Assembly: GCA_017441585.1 (NCBI GenBank)
Contig: JAFRWW010000009.1
Location: forward strand, 192,456-256,455
Direction: 5' to 3'
Length of the DNA: 64,000 nt
Source of the DNA: Lachnospiraceae bacterium
GTDB taxonomy: Bacteria; Bacillota; Clostridia; Lachnospirales; Lachnospiraceae
Shown piece after piece: positions 60,710 through 64,000 of the stretch. A model generated the notes under the pieces. It was not told where the DNA came from and did no database searches. It worked only from the letters and a program-made list of their open reading frames with translations. Positions within the stretch are counted from its first letter, which is position 1; the number at the start of each line of letters is the position of its first letter. The position numbers were made by a program, and so were the translations under genes.

Positions 60710-63700
60710 TCATTCCACAGGTGACATTTCCTTCTTTTTCATTATGGTTGCGGTTTTCTCCTTTTTGGAGGTACCCTTTTTGTCATCCTCTTTTGAGGAT
60801 TCCTTTTGGTCGGAGCCTGAGCTTTCCAGCTCACCTGCCTTGGAGACGGTGCTTCTGGAGTCATAGCTCTTAGTTTCACCGCCCTTGGACTCACCGCTCT
60901 TTGAATCTCCACCGTTGGATTCGCCACTCTTGGACTCGCCGCCCGCTGCCGGTGAATCGGGCGTTGCGGAAGATGAGGAGGTATCGGACTTATCCGAAGA
61001 TGAGGTATCCTCGTCCTTTTGCACGTCCGTGGTCTCCGAAGGCTTCTCGGAATCCTTTTCCATATCGCCGGCCAGATCCTCATGATCCTCTACCTCCACA
61101 GTCTCTTCGATTCCGGAGGCTTCCTCTGCGATCTCATCTTCCACGTCTTCCATTTCGGCGCTTATCTCATTTTCGGATACCGTCTTTTCCTCCTGATGGC
61201 CCAGGATGTTATCCTCGGCCTCAGTATCGGTCATGACTGAATCCTGACTAAACCAGCTGGCGGCCTCGGCACGTGTCATGTAATCAGACTTAGTGCCCAG
61301 TATATAATGCTTGGCATCGCCTTCACCTTCGGTATTTCTGTACCAGAGAACACGCCTTAAGGAGTGATAATCCTTATCGGTCACAGTCTGTACCAGCACG
61401 CTGTCGGTGGCGATATAGTCTATGGCGTTCACGCTGGAATCGGTCTTTTGCAGATCGGGAAGCACCAGCCTTACCTTTGCACTCTTTTCACCGGCCTCAT
61501 AGGTCATGTATGAGTGGAACTTAAGATCGGTGATCCATGTGTGCTCGATATCCTCGATGGCTATCCTCTGCTCGCCTGTGGTCTCACCGTCAAAGTGTCC
61601 CACATAGGTCGCATCATCGCCTTTTGTTATGGAGCATCCGGGAATGGTATGGGTATCATCGCTCTCGCTTTCGTAGCCGTCATACTTATCGTCCACTTTT
61701 TTGTCACGACTCTTAACAGTGGCATTCTTGATAGACTCGATGTATACGTCATAACCGCCGGCCTTCTCATTTTTGCACAGATACAGTCCGTACATGGGAG
61801 TGATCTTCTTAGTGGGATCCTCGGAGTCTGCCGTGGAGGTCAGCTTCACGTCGAAAGCGTAGCCCTTTGCATTATAATCCGCCTCAAAGCCTATGGCCAC
61901 CTGCTCAAAGGTGCCGGTGAAGTCACTCTTCTTTTCATCGGAAAGCTCGCTGCCGTTATAATAGCGCACATGAGGCTCCACGGGATATACACTCTTAAGT
62001 GTGAGGGAATCTCCGAGCACCACATCGTCAAGCACTACCTTCGGTATGCGGAACCAGTAGTAATCCACCGTATCACGCTCTGGCAGATCCTCATCGGTCC
62101 ATGCCGATGATATCTTATTAGTCTTGGAAGCCATGAAGGCCAGCTTGATCCACTTGCCCGCATACTCACCGGGATATGCCTCATAATCCGTGAGGTTAAG
62201 GTTGTAGGAAGCGGCGTTTGCCTTGCCATCCATGACGGCGGGAGTTTCCTTTGTGAAGATGGTGTTTCGTGCACCGCTGTTCCAGTAACCATCAGGGTTC
62301 ACATCGGAAGCGTCTCCGCCTTCATATCTTTCCTTATCAGAGCCTGCTCCTGTAGCTGTCACGCCGTCCGCAGGATCATCAAAGATTGCGGCTGCCATGT
62401 TAAGTGTGACTGTGTCGGCACCCTCTGCATCGTAATTGTCTGCATTGGTTACCTTGAAGGTCACACCCTTGTTATAGGTCTCGTAGGTTACTGTGTGATC
62501 GTAATCCACATCCTCTGTAGCTATCACGCCCGTAAGTGTCTCATGATAGCTCGAATCCTCATATGAGGTCATGGTGGAAGGATCCACGCTTATGTAGTCA
62601 CCCAGGGCGTTATCATCCGACTGGATCACGGGAGTATTCAGTCTAGTGAAGAGGAGCTTTTCAAATACGTTACTTTCGTTACCGTCGTTGTAAACCTCCG
62701 CCGTCTTCTTTGCTATAGGCTGTACGGTGAAGCCAAGGGTATGTCCGCCATCAAACTCGGAGAGATTGATGATAGCGTAGTACTGGCTCTCACTCTCAGG
62801 GTTCACGCCGCTGACCATAGGATCGAGAGTCGTGCTGCCTGCCTCCGGCGTAAATACGGGCTTTTCATTTACCGCGATCGGATAGTAATGGGTGTTAGGC
62901 TCGGTCACGGGATTGCCGTCAGCGTCCTTAAGATCCACCACCTTTATGAGATAGCCTGCCAGGTCATCCAGCTGATAAGGATCAGTTATCTGGTCCCAGA
63001 TCACCTTATAATCCAGATCATCGCTTACGAATCCGCCGGTATCATCGGTATTCAGGCTCGCATCGATTATGGATACGGTATCCAGCTTCAGAGTCACCTT
63101 GAACTCTTCACGCACTGCCGTGTGAGGCAGGATGTAGGTGCGGTCGTACCTGTTCAAAGTACCCACTCTGGTGACATGAAGCCTTAAGTTCTTATAATTC
63201 CAGTTGCCCTGACTGTCGGTGAAGGTATACTCTCTTGCCTTGACGCCATTGACCTCGGCCATGGGCACGTTATCCTGAGATACCGTATCACCGAAGAGCT
63301 GTACATTATACTCGGCACCTTCGTATAAAGGATCATCGGGAGATGCATCCTGATCCCAGTAGAAGGTAAAGGAGTCATGTCCGTTCTCCGTGGTCTTGAC
63401 GTAATTCTCGCTGATGGTAGGTGCCTGCTGCACTCGCTGGATGTCATTGTAGAATACCTTCACATCAAAATCGAAGGGATCTTCTGAAGCCGAGCCGGTA
63501 TAAGAGAATTCCAAATACCCCCTGAACGACTTAAACTCTATGTTTTTAAAAGTACCTGACGCATCCTTTATCACATTCTGAGTCTGGAAGATAAAATCAC
63601 AGGAGCCTCTTACTGTGGGATCATTGTAATATCTTACCCTTCCCTTCTGATTACCGACAATCGAACCATCAGAAGAAAAGTCCAGATTATTCTTCATATC

Positions 63701-64000
63701 AATTTCATCATCCAGATATACCATCTGATTATTGTACTTCTTTACCCTGCCATATATATTATCATTTTCATCTGTCACATAATAACTTCCTTCTCTGTAC
63801 TTGACGGTAAATTTCTCTCCATTTTTATTTGTAACCGTGATGAGATAGGTCATCGGCAGAATTTTAGGAGATAGATTTGAGTTCAGGTTATATCTGTATG
63901 TATAGTTAGTATTATTCTGGGTTTTTTCTTCTCTATAGGAAACATCCTTTATAGAATAAAGATCATAACCACCTGAAAGATCCCTAAGATCATCCCTTGC
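60710..64000 (-). CDS. Large surface protein, first gene of the pilin operon (5' end outside the window)
   Basis: At least 1,096 residues; the frame is open to the window edge with no stop, so the ATG at 63853 is internal and the N terminus is missing. The visible part is a long run of beta-rich segments separated by Tyr- and Asp-rich stretches, with no catalytic motif. The last 150 residues are low-complexity: acidic (about 940-985), then Ser/Gly/Lys-rich with GESKSGES and GGDSKSGES repeats, ending in a Lys-rich TIMKKKEMSPVE. It is probably a pilus-linked adhesin whose prepilin-like leader lies upstream. No LPxTG sorting signal is seen. Confidence 0.7.
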   Translation of the reverse strand, partial: ARDDLRDLSGGYDLYSIKDVSYREEKTQNNTNYTYRYNLNSNLSPKILPMTYLITVTNKNGEKFTVKYREGSYYVTDENDNIYGRVKKYNNQMVYLDDEIDMKNNLDFSSDGSIVGNQKGRVRYYNDPTVRGSCDFIFQTQNVIKDASGTFKNIEFKSFRGYLEFSYTGSASEDPFDFDVKVFYNDIQRVQQAPTISENYVKTTENGHDSFTFYWDQDASPDDPLYEGAEYNVQLFGDTVSQDNVPMAEVNGVKAREYTFTDSQGNWNYKNLRLHVTRVGTLNRYDRTYILPHTAVREEFKVTLKLDTVSIIDASLNTDDTGGFVSDDLDYKVIWDQITDPYQLDDLAGYLIKVVDLKDADGNPVTEPNTHYYPIAVNEKPVFTPEAGSTTLDPMVSGVNPESESQYYAIINLSEFDGGHTLGFTVQPIAKKTAEVYNDGNESNVFEKLLFTRLNTPVIQSDDNALGDYISVDPSTMTSYEDSSYHETLTGVIATEDVDYDHTVTYETYNKGVTFKVTNADNYDAEGADTVTLNMAAAIFDDPADGVTATGAGSDKERYEGGDASDVNPDGYWNSGARNTIFTKETPAVMDGKANAASYNLNLTDYEAYPGEYAGKWIKLAFMASKTNKISSAWTDEDLPERDTVDYYWFRIPKVVLDDVVLGDSLTLKSVYPVEPHVRYYNGSELSDEKKSDFTGTFEQVAIGFEADYNAKGYAFDVKLTSTADSEDPTKKITPMYGLYLCKNEKAGGYDVYIESIKNATVKSRDKKVDDKYDGYESESDDTHTIPGCSITKGDDATYVGHFDGETTGEQRIAIEDIEHTWITDLKFHSYMTYEAGEKSAKVRLVLPDLQKTDSSVNAIDYIATDSVLVQTVTDKDYHSLRRVLWYRNTEGEGDAKHYILGTKSDYMTRAEAASWFSQDSVMTDTEAEDNILGHQEEKTVSENEISAEMEDVEDEIAEEASGIEETVEVEDHEDLAGDMEKDSEKPSETTDVQKDEDTSSSDKSDTSSSSATPDSPAAGGESKSGESNGGDSKSGESKGGETKSYDSRSTVSKAGELESSGSDQKESSKEDDKKGTSKKEKTATIMKKKEMSPVE

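Noticed and set aside
1..64000. tRNA, rRNA or T-box elements near aspS and hisS
   Set aside because: I found no cloverleaf with a GGTTCGA-type arm and no T-box sequence; hisS directly follows the Hpt gene and the aspS gap is filled with repeats.

Overview
Organism. The window reads as a chromosomal segment of an anaerobic Clostridia, most like a Lachnospiraceae (Butyrivibrio/Pseudobutyrivibrio-type); genus is not certain. Reasons: near-consensus SigA promoters (several with exact 17-bp spacers), AAGGAGG-type ribosome binding sites, an oxygen-independent HemZ, Clostridia-type ThyA, a CIRCE-controlled htpG, an ABC-F protein with a degenerate second Walker A, a DUF975 protein and a LoaP antiterminator. 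Almost every gene is on the minus strand; only the ABC-F gene (18.9-20.5 kb) and one small gene (38.8 kb) are on the plus strand. No tRNA, rRNA, CRISPR array, transposase or phage gene was seen. Layout (minus-strand genes are transcribed right to left). 0-18.7 kb is housekeeping: a HAD hydrolase, a small membrane protein, a CNNM/CBS/CorC_HlyC transporter-like protein, a GT39-like membrane glycosyltransferase, aspS, hisS, an Hpt protein, a receiver-degenerate GGDEF-EAL protein, a DUF975 membrane protein, hemZ, an MBL hydrolase, an RSH (p)ppGpp enzyme, thyA, an ATP-grasp ligase and a membrane EAL protein. 18.9-20.5 kb is an ABC-F ATPase. 20.7-54.5 kb is a surface-glycan locus of about 34 kb, described below. 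54.6-57.4 kb is htpG with a CIRCE operator and a small gene of unknown function. 57.5-58.8 kb is a sugar aminotransferase behind a degenerate repeat array. 58.9-64.0 kb is a pilin/pseudopilin operon whose first gene (a protein of more than 1,096 residues) runs off the window. How the glycan locus works. A NusG-family LoaP antiterminator (53.7-54.5 kb) sits at its upstream end, followed by a strong promoter (TTGACA-N17-TATACT) and a leader of about 190 nt. The first unit makes UDP-galacturonate (UDP-GlcA 4-epimerase, galacturonokinase-like kinase, nucleotidyltransferase) and ends at a long hairpin near 50.15 kb. The next unit carries a DegT-like enzyme, a FemAB/GNAT protein that seems to start at a rare AUU codon, an SDR, and the NeuB-NeuC-NeuA set that makes a CMP-nonulosonic acid, then a DUF4869 + P-loop ATPase pair and an AraC regulator. 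gmd-fcl (GDP-L-fucose) form a short unit closed by a bidirectional terminator. A last 18-kb unit, from a TTGACT-N17-TATAAT promoter at 38.65 kb, holds a GT4 glycosyltransferase, a Wzy-like polymerase, LicD, a sialyltransferase-like GT with DDG and HP motifs, a Wzx flippase, LegB/LegC/PtmE-like enzymes, and a phosphonate pathway: PEP mutase fused to a cytidylyltransferase domain, a metallophosphoesterase, an SDR, a MobA/PntC-like nucleotidyltransferase, an LDH/MDH-like dehydrogenase and phosphonopyruvate decarboxylase, followed by an acyltransferase and a CapF-like protein. The most interesting reading is a surface polysaccharide that carries both a nonulosonic acid and a phosphonate, with an LDH/MDH-like dehydrogenase where an aminoethylphosphonate transaminase would be expected; the product may therefore be a hydroxy-phosphonate, not aminoethylphosphonate. 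This is inference from gene content. A dispersed repeat family (core CTCAGGATGACA / GAAGAATCTT) occurs in at least nine intergenic sites and supplies the C-terminal codons of two genes.
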